Of a DNA stretch of 64,000 nt, positions 1-9,257 are shown piece after piece (position 1 is the first letter of the stretch; each line of letters begins with the position of its first letter). The DNA lies in assembly GCF_003591035.1 (NCBI RefSeq), contig NZ_QYUO01000003.1, positions 1 to 64,000 on the forward strand. The letters are read 5' to 3'. This DNA is from Noviherbaspirillum saxi (GTDB lineage Bacteria > Pseudomonadota > Gammaproteobacteria > Burkholderiales > Burkholderiaceae_D). The position numbers and the translations under genes are program-made. The notes beneath the pieces are model-generated. The model was not told where the DNA came from. It searched no databases and saw nothing but the letters and a program-made list of their open reading frames with translations.

Positions 1-2792
1 CCATGCTTGACCACTTCGGCATCAACAATCGCTTCTGCCGCAATCACATCGGTACGCGCCACCTCGACCTGCGCCTGCACTGCCTGGACTTCCACCAATG
101 CCGCATCAATGCCTGCCTGCGCCTCATTCTTGAGCGCTTCGGTCTGTGCTGCCGTCTCCTGCGACGGTTGGCGAACGCTATCCTCGGCAGCAGCGATCTC
201 TGCCGCCAGAGCCTGCTCTGCCTCTTTGGCTTCTTCAGCGATTTCCGTCGCGCTGTCGAACTGTGCCTGCGCCTCTTCCAGCAATTGTTCGCTTACCGGA
301 GCATAGTGGTCAACCACCGCTTCTGCTTCAGTACTCGCTTCCTGCAGTGAACCTTCCATATCGTCGAGCGCCGCGCCTGCACCATCAGCCACAGCTTGCG
401 CTTCGTGCTTCATGCGGGTCATCGACTCTTCAATCTCAGTCACCATCGCTTCGATATTGACCGCAGCTTCGCAAGCGCTTTGTGCCTCTGCGCGCAGATT
501 ATCGGATGCCACCCTGACTTCAGCCAATCCCTGTGCCACCTCTGTAGACGCTGTGTCGATACTGGCCGCAATCACGTCATTGCATTGCCGCGCAATCGTC
601 TGCCAGTCGTTCAACGAGCCGGCCTGGCTGGCAACCGTTTTTGCATCGGTCGTAATCTGTGCAGCGAACGTGGAAAATTTGCTGACGGCCGACTGAACTT
701 CGACAGGTATATTCGGAACCTCAATCGTCAGGGCCGCGATCTTCTGCGCGATCTGGTCTACCACTGCCAATACTTTCGCCTCGGCCTGCGAAATCTGCTG
801 TTTTGCGGCGCTGTTCAACGATGTAATACGCGGCTGCCAGGAGGTCATCATTTCCGCGAGCTGATGAATCGGTTTCTGCGCCTGCATTTGCGCACTGGTC
901 AGGGCCGCGTGCAGGGTACGCAGGCTCTCCTGCGCAAGCTCTGCTGCCTGCCCGACGGCTTCCCGCCCCTGCTGCAGGGCTTTCTGCAATGGTGCACTGG
1001 CTTCCCTGATCTTCTGGTCCACCGTCGCAATGGTCCGGTCCAGCAAGGCGGATAACTCTTGCTGTAGTCGCTGCACCAGGGTCTCGCACTCCAGTTTTGC
1101 CAGACACTCCTGGACCGTGATACGGACTTTGTTCAGCACATCGTGCATGGCGGCAGCTGCGGTGTCGAGCTGTGTTGACAACTCGGGCGGAATTGCACCG
1201 GCCATCTCGGACACCTGTTGCAATGCCGCCTGGAGCTTGACCAGCAAAGCGACCAGCTTGTCGATAGCAAGCTGCACTTTGGCAATGGCCTGGTCAAGCA
1301 GGGGATTCAACACCTCGACTGCGGAAATTCCCTGGTCCATCAATCCACTGGCCTGCGACCCCGCTGCATCGACCGACTTGCGCGCGGTCGCGATTGCCGT
1401 CTTGGCGCCCGGAATCATGGATTTCACACCCATGAAGAGTGTGCGCGCCATCATTAGCGGCGGCGACTTCATCATGTGGCGGGTACAAATCTCGATCGCG
1501 CTATTGCACAGGCCCTCCGCCTGGTCGAGTTCGGCAGCGGCGCCATCGAGCGCCCGGTTGGCCTCGGCCACGAAGCCCGGAATGCGGCCTTTTATCTCTT
1601 CCAGCAAGGCCACCGCTTCCGCGATTTTGGCTCGCACGGGCGCAAAATTCTCGGGCAATGCAATCAGTGCAGCTTTGGCTTTTTCAGCGTCGTCATCTAG
1701 CTCCGCGAGCAATCCCTGTATCTGTTGTACTTCTTCGCCGACAACGCTCACCACATCGTCGAGCGCTTGCTTGATCGTGTCCGCCCGCGCTTCGAGCGCG
1801 TCAATCGGCTGCAGCGCCTTTTTAAGCATGGTATCGACGTTCGATGCCGCTGCTTTCAGCTGATCGATAACCGCATCGACCCGCGCCCGCGCCTCCGCCA
1901 TGGGCTTCAACACGATATCTCCGACCCGGCCCAGTTGCGCTGCGCTGTCGTCAAACAGGGCGTCACAGGCCGCCGCCTCGTTGCTCAGTGCACCTTGCAT
2001 GCGCTCGACGTAATCGATCTGCGCCTGCAGCGGCGCCATCAGATCCGAGCCTGTCTTGCGGACCAGATCTGCGGCACCGCCGATCATCAGCAAGGCTTTT
2101 GAGCTGGCGTCATCGACGCCGAATGTCAGATCGGCGACATTGGCCTGCAGCGTACCGCGCAGTGCCTGGACCTGTGCAAGCGAATCGCTCTGAAGCGCCT
2201 TTGCCTGCGTCACCACTGCCTGCGCCATCGTCCGCCCCGTCACATCCTGCGCTCCCAGCTGCGCCAATTGCTCCGACAGCGGAATCAGCATGCGGCCATA
2301 ATGCTCGAACATTTCGGTGGTGCGGCGGGCCTGGCTCGCCAGGGCGTCGCCACGCGCCGGCAAGCCATGAAAGAACGTCAACTGGGAATCAAAGTCCGGT
2401 ACCAGTTTCGACAGCGCCGGTATTGTGCCGGGCAAGGACTTTGCTGTTCTGGCGGCTTCGTCGACGACTTGCTGCACGGTGGCGACCTGCTCCAGCAGTC
2501 GCTGCGGTATTGCAGCCGCATCCGATCCCAGCTTGCGCAAATCGCTGGCAGCGGTATTGAGCGCCTCGGTGCAGCAGTCCAGGATCGGTGCCGGGTCGAT
2601 CATCGCAGGAATCGCGGCCATCTGTTCCGCGATGGCTGACACATCGGCTTTGAGCGAATTCGCGCAGCCCACGACGTCGTCCGCAAAAGACTTTCCCTGC
2701 TCGGTTACCGTGGTGGCGGCAGTCTCCATGGACGACGCAATGCGCACCGCACTTTGTGGCAAGACCTCAAGGGAGCGTTCGATTACTTTCAT
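1..2792 (-). CDS. Giant alpha-helical coiled-coil protein, C-terminus outside the window
   Basis: An open frame runs from ATG at 2792 (MKVIERSLEVLPQS) leftwards off the window edge, so at least 930 residues are present and the C-terminus is missing. A GGGA-type ribosome site lies just upstream. The translation is almost entirely Ala/Gln/Glu/Val/Leu/Asp heptad-like helix with very few aromatic residues and no obvious signal peptide or membrane segment; the part near the left edge is especially rich in Glu, Ala and Val. No enzymatic motif was recognised. It follows the 217-residue gene at 2813-3466 by 20 bp in the same direction, so they are probably co-transcribed. A structural, scaffold or secreted rod-like role is possible, but the function is unknown. 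Confidence 0.75.
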   Translation of the reverse strand, partial: MKVIERSLEVLPQSAVRIASSMETAATTVTEQGKSFADDVVGCANSLKADVSAIAEQMAAIPAMIDPAPILDCCTEALNTAASDLRKLGSDAAAIPQRLLEQVATVQQVVDEAARTAKSLPGTIPALSKLVPDFDSQLTFFHGLPARGDALASQARRTTEMFEHYGRMLIPLSEQLAQLGAQDVTGRTMAQAVVTQAKALQSDSLAQVQALRGTLQANVADLTFGVDDASSKALLMIGGAADLVRKTGSDLMAPLQAQIDYVERMQGALSNEAAACDALFDDSAAQLGRVGDIVLKPMAEARARVDAVIDQLKAAASNVDTMLKKALQPIDALEARADTIKQALDDVVSVVGEEVQQIQGLLAELDDDAEKAKAALIALPENFAPVRAKIAEAVALLEEIKGRIPGFVAEANRALDGAAAELDQAEGLCNSAIEICTRHMMKSPPLMMARTLFMGVKSMIPGAKTAIATARKSVDAAGSQASGLMDQGISAVEVLNPLLDQAIAKVQLAIDKLVALLVKLQAALQQVSEMAGAIPPELSTQLDTAAAAMHDVLNKVRITVQECLAKLECETLVQRLQQELSALLDRTIATVDQKIREASAPLQKALQQGREAVGQAAELAQESLRTLHAALTSAQMQAQKPIHQLAEMMTSWQPRITSLNSAAKQQISQAEAKVLAVVDQIAQKIAALTIEVPNIPVEVQSAVSKFSTFAAQITTDAKTVASQAGSLNDWQTIARQCNDVIAASIDTASTEVAQGLAEVRVASDNLRAEAQSACEAAVNIEAMVTEIEESMTRMKHEAQAVADGAGAALDDMEGSLQEASTEAEAVVDHYAPVSEQLLEEAQAQFDSATEIAEEAKEAEQALAAEIAAAEDSVRQPSQETAAQTEALKNEAQAGIDAALVEVQAVQAQVEVARTDVIAAEAIVDAEVVKH

Positions 2793-2812
2793 TGCATCGT
2801 CCCTTTACCTGC

Positions 2813-3466
2813 CTACAGTTCACTGAGCTCAGTGGTGGTGCGCGTCGTCGCTTCGGCGATAGATGCGGTAATGTCCGCAACTTTGGCCGGTGCAGGCTCC
2901 AGTGACAATGAGGCAGACTGGACGCTCGAGATGGAGGCAGTCACCTGCTCCAGCGACTGATTCAGTTCCGGCAAGACTTCGGCACCTTCAATCCGGATAT
3001 CTTCCAGAATCGGAAGAAGATTTTCAACCACGGGCAGCTTAGGCAGTGCGCTCAGGGCGGGCAGCGCCGACAGTGCTGCAGACGAGGCTCCGGAACTTGG
3101 CGGCGCGACCAGGCGCCCCGGCCGCGCGTGGCGTGCATGTTCTTCCAGAACGGCTACCGCGCCCGATTTCAGGCGCCCTGCCAGCGCGTAGAGCCAGCCA
3201 TCCACGCCGCCGTGCGACGTGACAAGGGATGGGCCGGAACGCTGCAACACCCACTTGAGTTCGGCACGCGCGGCTGGCTCGCTGAGCCAGTACCGCAGAT
3301 AGTTGAAGGCTTCATCCGCCGATGCGAAACTGCGCCGCGCGCCCAGTACATGCTGCTGACTTGTCAGACCCCGATTCTGGAACAGCGCCTCTGCCGGCTG
3401 GCCACCGGATTCGTAAAAGGTCACGCGGCAGGATTGCCGCCAAAGACTGGCCAGAGGATGAAGCAT
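2813..3466 (-). CDS. Hypothetical protein with C-terminal helical segment
   Basis: This 217-residue protein is not recognised. Residues 1-110 look globular, with several Trp, Tyr and Arg (for example YLRYWLSEP). Residues 118-145 form an Ala/Ser/Pro/Leu-rich linker, and residues 145-217 are a Glu/Ser/Ala helix resembling the composition of the coiled-coil protein encoded 20 bp downstream. The N-terminal part may be a folded head and the C-terminal helix could pair with that neighbour. No signal peptide is evident. The promoter is probably in the 194-bp gap at 3467-3660, which contains AT-rich sequence and no gene. Confidence 0.6.
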   Translation of the reverse strand: MLHPLASLWRQSCRVTFYESGGQPAEALFQNRGLTSQQHVLGARRSFASADEAFNYLRYWLSEPAARAELKWVLQRSGPSLVTSHGGVDGWLYALAGRLKSGAVAVLEEHARHARPGRLVAPPSSGASSAALSALPALSALPKLPVVENLLPILEDIRIEGAEVLPELNQSLEQVTASISSVQSASLSLEPAPAKVADITASIAEATTRTTTELSEL

Positions 3467-3660
3467 ACGTGAGCAACTTGGTTGTGAATTGGATGGTTGT
3501 GACTACTAATAACCTCGATGGATAGTAACACTGCATTCAAGGAAATTTTTTGAATTACAGGTCATTGCCAGATGACGCTGTACTTTCACTTTCGCTTGCC
3601 GTTTTCATCTTTGCTGCAAGTGCCAGAAGTTTGTCGGTTTCTTCAATCGAGTTAACAGAA

Positions 3661-4350
3661 TTACCTAACCGCTGGCGTGCCTTGCGCCTTATGCGCATAG
3701 GCAATGGATAATTTCTGATGAAGATTGCGCATGTAGTTCGAATCCTTGAATTTCCGGATCAACGCGGTAAAAAACATCGCGGTGATCACGAAATACAAAC
3801 TGCAGTACAAATAGACCGGGATCATCACACTGGAGCCGGTTGCCGCGATCAGCACATTGCAACGGCTGACCAGCTCGCTTACACCGACTAATGATGAAGC
3901 GCTCGACGCGACAAATGAAATCAGAAAGGCGTTAATCCAGGTTGGAATAAACAACAACGCGGCGCCAACGTCACCTTTGGACCAGGATCGATAAGCGACC
4001 ACCAGGCTTTCCGAAGTAAAGGCAAGGGGCGCGGCAGATAGCCCGATCACTGCCTTGATCCATTGGGGAATATGAATGACCATTTCCGTTCCAGGCAATG
4101 TGAATTCGGTTGGCAACACAAACACCGCATAGAAAATCAATGCAAGTGTCGGCACGCCGCGCATCAGCTTGGAAAGCTTTTCCGCGACAAAAGCAGGCTT
4201 ACCCACTTTCTTTACGCGAACCCACGCCAATCCGGCACCGAGAAACGTCCCCAGTACTACAGCGCTCACTGCGATGAAGACGTTCCAGAAAAAGCCTTGC
4301 AATAGAAATGGCGTCCATGTGAACAGGAATACGATCGTATCAATGAGCAT
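3661..4350 (-). CDS. ABC transporter permease, polar amino-acid type
   Basis: The 229-residue protein has an N-terminal membrane helix and four or so further hydrophobic segments, as in His/Glu/Gln importer permeases of the HisM/GltJ kind. A short conserved-looking RGVPTLALIF stretch near residue 65 corresponds to the usual RGTPLLVQL region, and the cytoplasmic EAA-type loop is degenerate. It overlaps the upstream permease fusion gene (4340-5965) by 11 bp, so the two are translationally coupled and probably form a heterodimeric channel. No ATPase gene is in the window. The substrate cannot be told from sequence; a small amino acid is the default guess. Confidence 0.75.
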   Translation of the reverse strand: MLIDTIVFLFTWTPFLLQGFFWNVFIAVSAVVLGTFLGAGLAWVRVKKVGKPAFVAEKLSKLMRGVPTLALIFYAVFVLPTEFTLPGTEMVIHIPQWIKAVIGLSAAPLAFTSESLVVAYRSWSKGDVGAALLFIPTWINAFLISFVASSASSLVGVSELVSRCNVLIAATGSSVMIPVYLYCSLYFVITAMFFTALIRKFKDSNYMRNLHQKLSIAYAHKAQGTPAVR

Positions 4351-5965
4351 GGCGAACCCCCTTGAAAAGCAATTTCTTTTCTACATAGTTGAAAATTTGC
4401 GTCCATATACTCGTGATCAGATAAAACGTGATCAGCAATACGGTCATAATGAGGAAGATGTTGCCTTTTTCTGCGATCAGCAGGCTGCTGGCGCTAAGCA
4501 GCTCCGGAATTGCAATGGCCGATGCGATCATGGTTTGCTTGGTCAGGTTGATCAGGCCCTGCTTGATCGGCCAGTTTGAATATTCTGCGGTTTGCGACAG
4601 ATTCTGATACGAAAGAACAAAGGTCGGCTCATAGGTCCGGATATGTTTGGCCGCCTCTAAAAATGCACTCATGATGAGGCCGGATGTGTAATACCCCAAA
4701 CAAAATGCAGCAACGGGAAACGCCGGCACTTTCACGCCGAAGTCACGCATCAGCCAGCCGCCGAATCCAAAGAAAATCAGATACATCATCAATAGCGGCG
4801 GCGTCATTCTTCCGTAGGCCATGACCGCCGAGATCGTCCGGCTCATCCATGACGCTTTTCCATCGATCGCGACCGCTACCGCAATGCCAAGCATGAGACT
4901 GACAACAACACTGCAGGCAATCAGCAGCATGGTGTAAAACACACCCTGGACGAAATGCTTGCGGTCGTACGGATCATAAATGAAGTTCAGATCAAGCCCG
5001 GTCTGCTCCTTTATCCATAAGCCGATTGCCTGCAAGCCCTTTACTTCGGCACTCGATACGTACTCGGCGCTACGGCATTCCGCCGACCAGAGTCCCGAAC
5101 TGTTCCGGACACAGGTGTACTGTCCTGCTGCATCACGCCGGGACCAGAGGTCTTTTTGTTTCAACAGCCAGTCGGTGGTTTCAATGCCCCATTTTTTATT
5201 GGCCTCGATCAGCCATCCGGTCCGGTGCAAGTCCGCAAGCATATCGCCCAGCTTGATATCAAGCTCGGTGCCTCGTTCAGCCCGCGCAATAAATACCGCC
5301 AGCGGCGTCACCAGCGCCTGGGCCAGCGGCATCTTGTAACCGGCCCATTCAGGCTGCTTCATGGTGTTTTTCAATGCAGGTGTCGCGTACAAGAAACCGG
5401 AACACTGCCCATCTTTTAACGCAAGATGCGCGTCGCGCACTGTTTTATAGTTTTGGAGTTTGAGCAGATAGCGTTCGGCCATCGGCTTATTGAAGTAACT
5501 TCCCTGCAAAGCGCAAATCGTATTGCCGCGAATTTTTTCCCAGGTGTCTACCGCCTGGTCTGGCCGGAACAGTACATTGACGCTCGTTTCGTTATAGCCC
5601 GGCTCGACTGCCGTCGCGATCTGCCGCCTGGATGCAGTGTCGCCCACGGTGGCAATCAGAACGTCTACGTCACCCAGCTCCAGCTTTTGGAAACGATTTT
5701 CCGTCGTAATACTGACCTTTTGCAGTTTCACGCCAAGCTTCGCGGCCATCAGTTCAGCAATGTCGCTCTCGTAACCGATCACTTCGCCCTGGGGATTGAT
5801 CCAGTTATAGGGTCTGAAATCTGTTTTGACGCCGACGCGCAGTGTCCCTCTTTTTTCGATTTCTTCAAGTGCCTTACTGGGTGGCAACTGCTGCGCAGAA
5901 ACACCAAACGTAAGGAGCAGCAACGCCAGGAAAGCAATTTTTTCAAAAAGCTTTTTAATTATCAT
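4340..5965 (-). CDS. Fused periplasmic substrate-binding protein and ABC permease
   Basis: This 541-residue protein starts with a signal or anchor sequence (residues 7-24), followed by a type II solute-binding domain (about 30-285; RGTLRVGVKTDFRPYNW opens it, as in amino-acid binding proteins). A linker leads to a permease domain with about five membrane spans from residue 345 to 530. Fusions of binding protein to permease are known in the polar amino-acid importer family. Tethering removes the need for a free binding protein. The downstream permease overlaps it, but the usual ATPase is absent here and must come from elsewhere if the importer works. A Cys-containing insert near residues 280-300 (YTCVRNSSGLWSAECRS) is unusual. 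Confidence 0.8.
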   Translation of the reverse strand: MIIKKLFEKIAFLALLLLTFGVSAQQLPPSKALEEIEKRGTLRVGVKTDFRPYNWINPQGEVIGYESDIAELMAAKLGVKLQKVSITTENRFQKLELGDVDVLIATVGDTASRRQIATAVEPGYNETSVNVLFRPDQAVDTWEKIRGNTICALQGSYFNKPMAERYLLKLQNYKTVRDAHLALKDGQCSGFLYATPALKNTMKQPEWAGYKMPLAQALVTPLAVFIARAERGTELDIKLGDMLADLHRTGWLIEANKKWGIETTDWLLKQKDLWSRRDAAGQYTCVRNSSGLWSAECRSAEYVSSAEVKGLQAIGLWIKEQTGLDLNFIYDPYDRKHFVQGVFYTMLLIACSVVVSLMLGIAVAVAIDGKASWMSRTISAVMAYGRMTPPLLMMYLIFFGFGGWLMRDFGVKVPAFPVAAFCLGYYTSGLIMSAFLEAAKHIRTYEPTFVLSYQNLSQTAEYSNWPIKQGLINLTKQTMIASAIAIPELLSASSLLIAEKGNIFLIMTVLLITFYLITSIWTQIFNYVEKKLLFKGVRHAH

Positions 5966-6355
5966 TATTTCGCCTTGCCATGATGTCTCGCTTTATCCGG
6001 TGTTTTAGAGCAGATTGCATATCCATTTCTTACTGTTGAGTTGCTGCGCCTCTTTCGCAACTGCAATGTTTATTGCGCAAAATCATGGACAGATTAAAGA
6101 ATATTAACGTTGCAAAGTTGCTTTTGCCAAACAGTATTTGCGTGTGGCAATAGCAAGCTCTCATAGAGTTGTACTAACTTGTCGAATAGGACAATTGAAA
6201 AATATCATGTCAGGTTTGCGGCCGGTTTACCGCGGAATATATTACAGCGCAGCATACAACGCTTCTAAATCATCGGGTTTTCACCCATAGTTGCTTTTTT
6301 ATAAACGCTCGTGCGCTGTGCATATTTTTAAGGTGACTGCCGGAAATACCTCTGG
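5966..6355. other. AT-rich intergenic region between divergent genes
   Basis: About 390 bp separate the ABC importer (leftward) from the promoter and leader of the gene at 6443. The stretch is AT-rich compared with the flanking genes and must contain the importer promoter. No coding potential, RNA gene or clear palindrome was seen apart from the promoter and hairpin listed separately. Confidence 0.5.
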
Positions 6356-6361
6356 TATAAG
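6356..6361 (+). promoter_or_regulatory. Candidate -10 box for the gene at 6443
   Basis: TATAAG at 6356-6361 follows a weak TGACTG (6334-6339) with a 16-bp spacer. This would start transcription just before the hairpin at 6378-6404. The -35 match is poor, so this is tentative. Confidence 0.3.
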
Positions 6362-6377
6362 CTGACACTAATGGTTT

Positions 6378-6404
6378 CCATCCGGAAAAGTATTTTCCGG
6401 ATGG
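6378..6404 (+). terminator. Leader hairpin resembling an intrinsic terminator
   Basis: A perfect 12-bp stem (CCATCCGGAAAA with TTTTCCGGATGG) and a 3-nt loop is followed by TTTGTTT. It lies between the candidate promoter and the start codon at 6443, so it could attenuate that gene. No gene upstream on this strand needs a terminator. Confidence 0.55.
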
Positions 6405-6442
6405 TTTGTTTCAGACCCATCACATCTGAGAGGCACTTTGGC

Positions 6443-8161
6443 ATGCCCAAGAAGCTCACCGCAGCCTTTGTAACGTCACAGCGCGCACTGGCAGGAAGCA
6501 AATTTTCTCTAGCGACATTTCCCGATACCGAAATCACGAGACTATGCGCGTTTGAACCACCGCAGACCTATGAGGCATGGCTGGCGGCGACCAATGTGGA
6601 CGGCTTTTTGTCGAGCAAACTGCTGCACACGACAAAGGCACGCGGAGAACGCCTGCAAAGGGTAGATCGCGCCTACAAGGCATGGATCGAATACGCGGGT
6701 GCCGAAGGAATCACCCATGCCGGCAATGCTGAGAACCTGATGAACGCGCTGCAGACATATATTGGCGTTACATACCGACTCAATGGCACGGTCGCACAGA
6801 CAAGCGTCATCAGCGGGGATTACCGGGATGCGCGCAATCGCAACAATGTCATCACCGACACGCTCAAGCTGACCCACCTGATTCATGCGCTCAGCAATGC
6901 CAGCGCCGCCTCGAATGAGGAAGCGCGAAAGATGACGCGCAAGATGATGCTGACCCTGCTCGCCAATATTCAGGTCGATTGGGATTGGAAAACAGATCTG
7001 ATCGGCGGTGTGGTGAGCGTGATCCCGGGCGTCAATGACGTTGTCGACAAGTCAGGTCAGGAAATGGCCGCCGAAATCATGCAGGTAGTGGAAGGTAGCG
7101 TTGCCGGAACCGCAGGCGCCATCTATGCCGGGTATACGCAATACGAGGAATATAAGACACAGGGCGGCGGGGCAAAAAGGTTTTTGAAACAGCAGTTTGA
7201 AAAGTTCAAGACTTGGGTGGTCGAAAAACTGAAAGACAAGTTCCCAGGGAGAGTGTCGGAACTCATTGAACTCGTTGGCAAAGCACTTGGCGTTGTATTC
7301 AAGTTCGTGTGTAAAGCCGCCGGGGACTTTGTCGGGGCCGGCGCCGATATAGTGCAAGGTCTCGCCAGTCTGATCGAGGATGCATGGACCCGGCGCAGCA
7401 TCACGATTCAGCAGTCCGAACTGGTGACCAGTGATGGCGCATTTGCGCTGATCCGTGCAGGCATTGACAGCGGCATCGCGCAGCGTCAGGTCGTAGCGGC
7501 ATGGAAGATTATCAAAGGCACGATTTCCATCGCCGTGACCGCCACGACCGCTGCGCTGGCAAACAAGATTGCTGATCTGGTGCTCGCTGGTTTTGAGTTC
7601 ATTTTCAAGATGCTGTACACCTTGTTTGAAGAAAAGCGCATTAAAGCGTTTCTGACAGAAGCGAAAACCCTGTGGCGCAACCTGAGCAATACGCCGGCCA
7701 CGCCAGTCGCACCTGCCACGAGGGCGACTGCTGCTACGCCGCCAACCGAGGTACCGACATTTGAAGTTCCGCTCGTGTCGCGCGGCACCATGCCGGAGTT
7801 CAAGGCGGCGCACTATACGCCAGAAGATTTTCTGCATAATAAGAAAGCAGCTTATCTTAACTTCTTGTACTCCATGACCAAGGCAAGTCCAATCATGGCA
7901 GCCATCGTCATGAACTCTGGCGTAATCTCCGAGCCCGATGATGTCTTTCATTCCGCTACGCCGCGCAGCACCGATGATGTGCAGCGTGCTGCAGACCACA
8001 TCACCAGCCTGAAAATCGAGGCAACGCGGTTGTTCAAGGAATGCAGCTTCAAGGTGACGCCAGCGCCGGTGACGGTGTTGTCAGGCGACTCCAATGAAGT
8101 CTATCAGCGGCTCTTGAACAACGCGAGAGGAGCTACTCAGCCAGTGCTGGTTGCCGCCTGA
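6443..8161 (+). CDS. Hypothetical 572-residue helical protein with hydrophobic segments
   Basis: The start at 6443 (MPKKLTAAFVTSQ) is chosen because GAGAGG lies 9 bp upstream; an in-frame ATG at 6371 lies before the leader hairpin and has no ribosome site. The protein is mostly helical. Glycine- and alanine-rich hydrophobic stretches occur around residues 185-230 (LIGGVVSVIPGVNDVV) and 270-310, with another near 350-380 (IAVTATTAALANKIADLVLAGFEF). A Pro/Thr/Ala linker at about 415-440 precedes a charged C-terminal domain. No signal peptide and no known catalytic motif are visible. The hydrophobic centre could suit a membrane-inserting protein or toxin, but that is only inference. It stands alone on the plus strand, divergent from the ABC importer. 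Confidence 0.65.
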   Translation: MPKKLTAAFVTSQRALAGSKFSLATFPDTEITRLCAFEPPQTYEAWLAATNVDGFLSSKLLHTTKARGERLQRVDRAYKAWIEYAGAEGITHAGNAENLMNALQTYIGVTYRLNGTVAQTSVISGDYRDARNRNNVITDTLKLTHLIHALSNASAASNEEARKMTRKMMLTLLANIQVDWDWKTDLIGGVVSVIPGVNDVVDKSGQEMAAEIMQVVEGSVAGTAGAIYAGYTQYEEYKTQGGGAKRFLKQQFEKFKTWVVEKLKDKFPGRVSELIELVGKALGVVFKFVCKAAGDFVGAGADIVQGLASLIEDAWTRRSITIQQSELVTSDGAFALIRAGIDSGIAQRQVVAAWKIIKGTISIAVTATTAALANKIADLVLAGFEFIFKMLYTLFEEKRIKAFLTEAKTLWRNLSNTPATPVAPATRATAATPPTEVPTFEVPLVSRGTMPEFKAAHYTPEDFLHNKKAAYLNFLYSMTKASPIMAAIVMNSGVISEPDDVFHSATPRSTDDVQRAADHITSLKIEATRLFKECSFKVTPAPVTVLSGDSNEVYQRLLNNARGATQPVLVAA

Positions 8162-8371
8162 CGTTTACCAGGTTCACGCGGGACCTCATGCATTGTGTGA
8201 CTACCGCACACGACAGCGCTCTCCAGCCACGATTCTCGATACTGGCCTGGATTGGGGAGCGCAAGCGGATCGCCTGTACAAATAGCGTCTGAAGACTTGG
8301 GCCGCATGAGGCATGCAGGTATAGTAGGCGCCATATACCGTCGCCATCGCCATCGCCATCGCCGCCAACCT

Positions 8372-8881
8372 ATGTGGACCTGCATAACACGAAGCCTCCT
8401 TCTTTCCTTCCTCCTTCTCGGCCTTGCCGGATGCGGTAGCGCTCCGCATGCTCCGACTGGCCGCGGCACCATTGACACATACCAGAATGAACGTGAAGCC
8501 TCGCCGGCCGCGCGGGAAGTGGCCATGTATGCCTTGATGCTCCTGAAGACCGGATACCGGTTTGGCGGGAAAAACCCGGAGGCCGGGCTGGATTGCTCGG
8601 GAATGGTAACCTACGTGTACCGGGAGGCCGCCGGCATGCCTCTGACAGGAAATGCAGCCTCGTTCATCCGCGAGGGCCGGGAAGTGGCAGTCGACCAGCT
8701 TCGGGCTGGCGACCTAGTGTTCTTCAATACCCTTGGCCGACCGTTCTCCCATGTCGGCATTTACCTTGGCAAGGGGGAGTTTATCCACGCGCCGAACTCG
8801 CGAGGACGGGTGCGTGTGGATAAACTCACCAACCGATATTGGTCAGAGCGGTTCGAGACGGCCAGGTCGCTGCTGAACTGA
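8372..8881 (+). CDS. NlpC/P60-family lipoprotein, probable cell-wall endopeptidase
   Basis: The protein of 169 residues begins at ATG 8372, just before a lipoprotein signal (TRSLLLSFLLLGLAGC, lipobox LAGC). An upstream in-frame ATG would place a basic, low-complexity stretch encoded by a CGCCAT repeat before the signal, which is unlikely. The NlpC/P60 catalytic triad is visible: Cys in LDCSGMV, His in SHVGIYL and His in FIHAPN. Such enzymes (MepS/Spr type) cut D,L-peptide bonds in peptidoglycan stems. The predicted location is the outer-membrane inner face. It has no obvious operon partner. The length fits the family. Confidence 0.85.
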   Translation: MWTCITRSLLLSFLLLGLAGCGSAPHAPTGRGTIDTYQNEREASPAAREVAMYALMLLKTGYRFGGKNPEAGLDCSGMVTYVYREAAGMPLTGNAASFIREGREVAVDQLRAGDLVFFNTLGRPFSHVGIYLGKGEFIHAPNSRGRVRVDKLTNRYWSERFETARSLLN

Positions 8882-8927
8882 TCTTCGGACAGCCGGACCA
8901 ACAGATAAACACGGTGGTCAAGCCGCA

Positions 8928-9096
8928 CTAGGAGTCTGCGCGGCAGAAGGCGTCGAAGCGAAATGAGTGGGAAAAGATCCCAGTTTGATCCCGCTTTCGA
9001 GGACTGTAGCCGTAGCTACAGCCGGAGAAACGGGGTCGAAGTGGGACTTTTCTCCGCCCATTGCAGCCGACGCATTTCTGCCGCGCAGACTCCTAG
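8928..9096. repeat. 169-bp near-palindromic MITE-like element
   Basis: The ends are perfect 21-bp inverted repeats (8928-8948, beginning CTAGGAGTCTGCGC, and 9076-9096). The inner arms also pair imperfectly and the centre is a perfect CTGTAGC-CGTA-GCTACAG hairpin (9006-9022). The whole element can fold into one long hairpin. There is no transposase gene within it. It lies between the NlpC gene and a transposase remnant. It could be a miniature inverted-repeat transposable element or a REP-type palindrome. Confidence 0.65.
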
Positions 9097-9099
9097 CCT

Positions 9100-9228
9100 A
9101 AGCCGGGCAACGGCCGTCCGCCGAACGGATTGGAACGCATGCTGCGAATCCACTTCCTGCAGCACTGGTTCAACCTGGCGGATCAGGCGTGCGAGGAAGC
9201 GTTGTACGACAGCATCAGCCTGCGCCGA
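9100..9228 (+). pseudogene. IS5-family transposase fragment
   Basis: The frame encodes [19 protein letters not shown] followed by [19 protein letters not shown] and ISLRR. This is the N-terminal GRPP...MLR...QW(F/Y)xLAD...E(D/E)ALYDS region of IS5-type transposases. Both the start and the catalytic DDE part are missing. The left break coincides with the end of the 169-bp palindromic element, four bases away. It is a dead remnant. Confidence 0.7.
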
Positions 9229-9257
9229 AATGCGGCCTCCAATAGGTGTCACTACTT

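Noticed and set aside
8340..8364. Short tandem CGCCAT repeat before the NlpC/P60 gene
   Set aside because: About four copies only; it is too short to be a functional array and no spacers exist, so it is not CRISPR.
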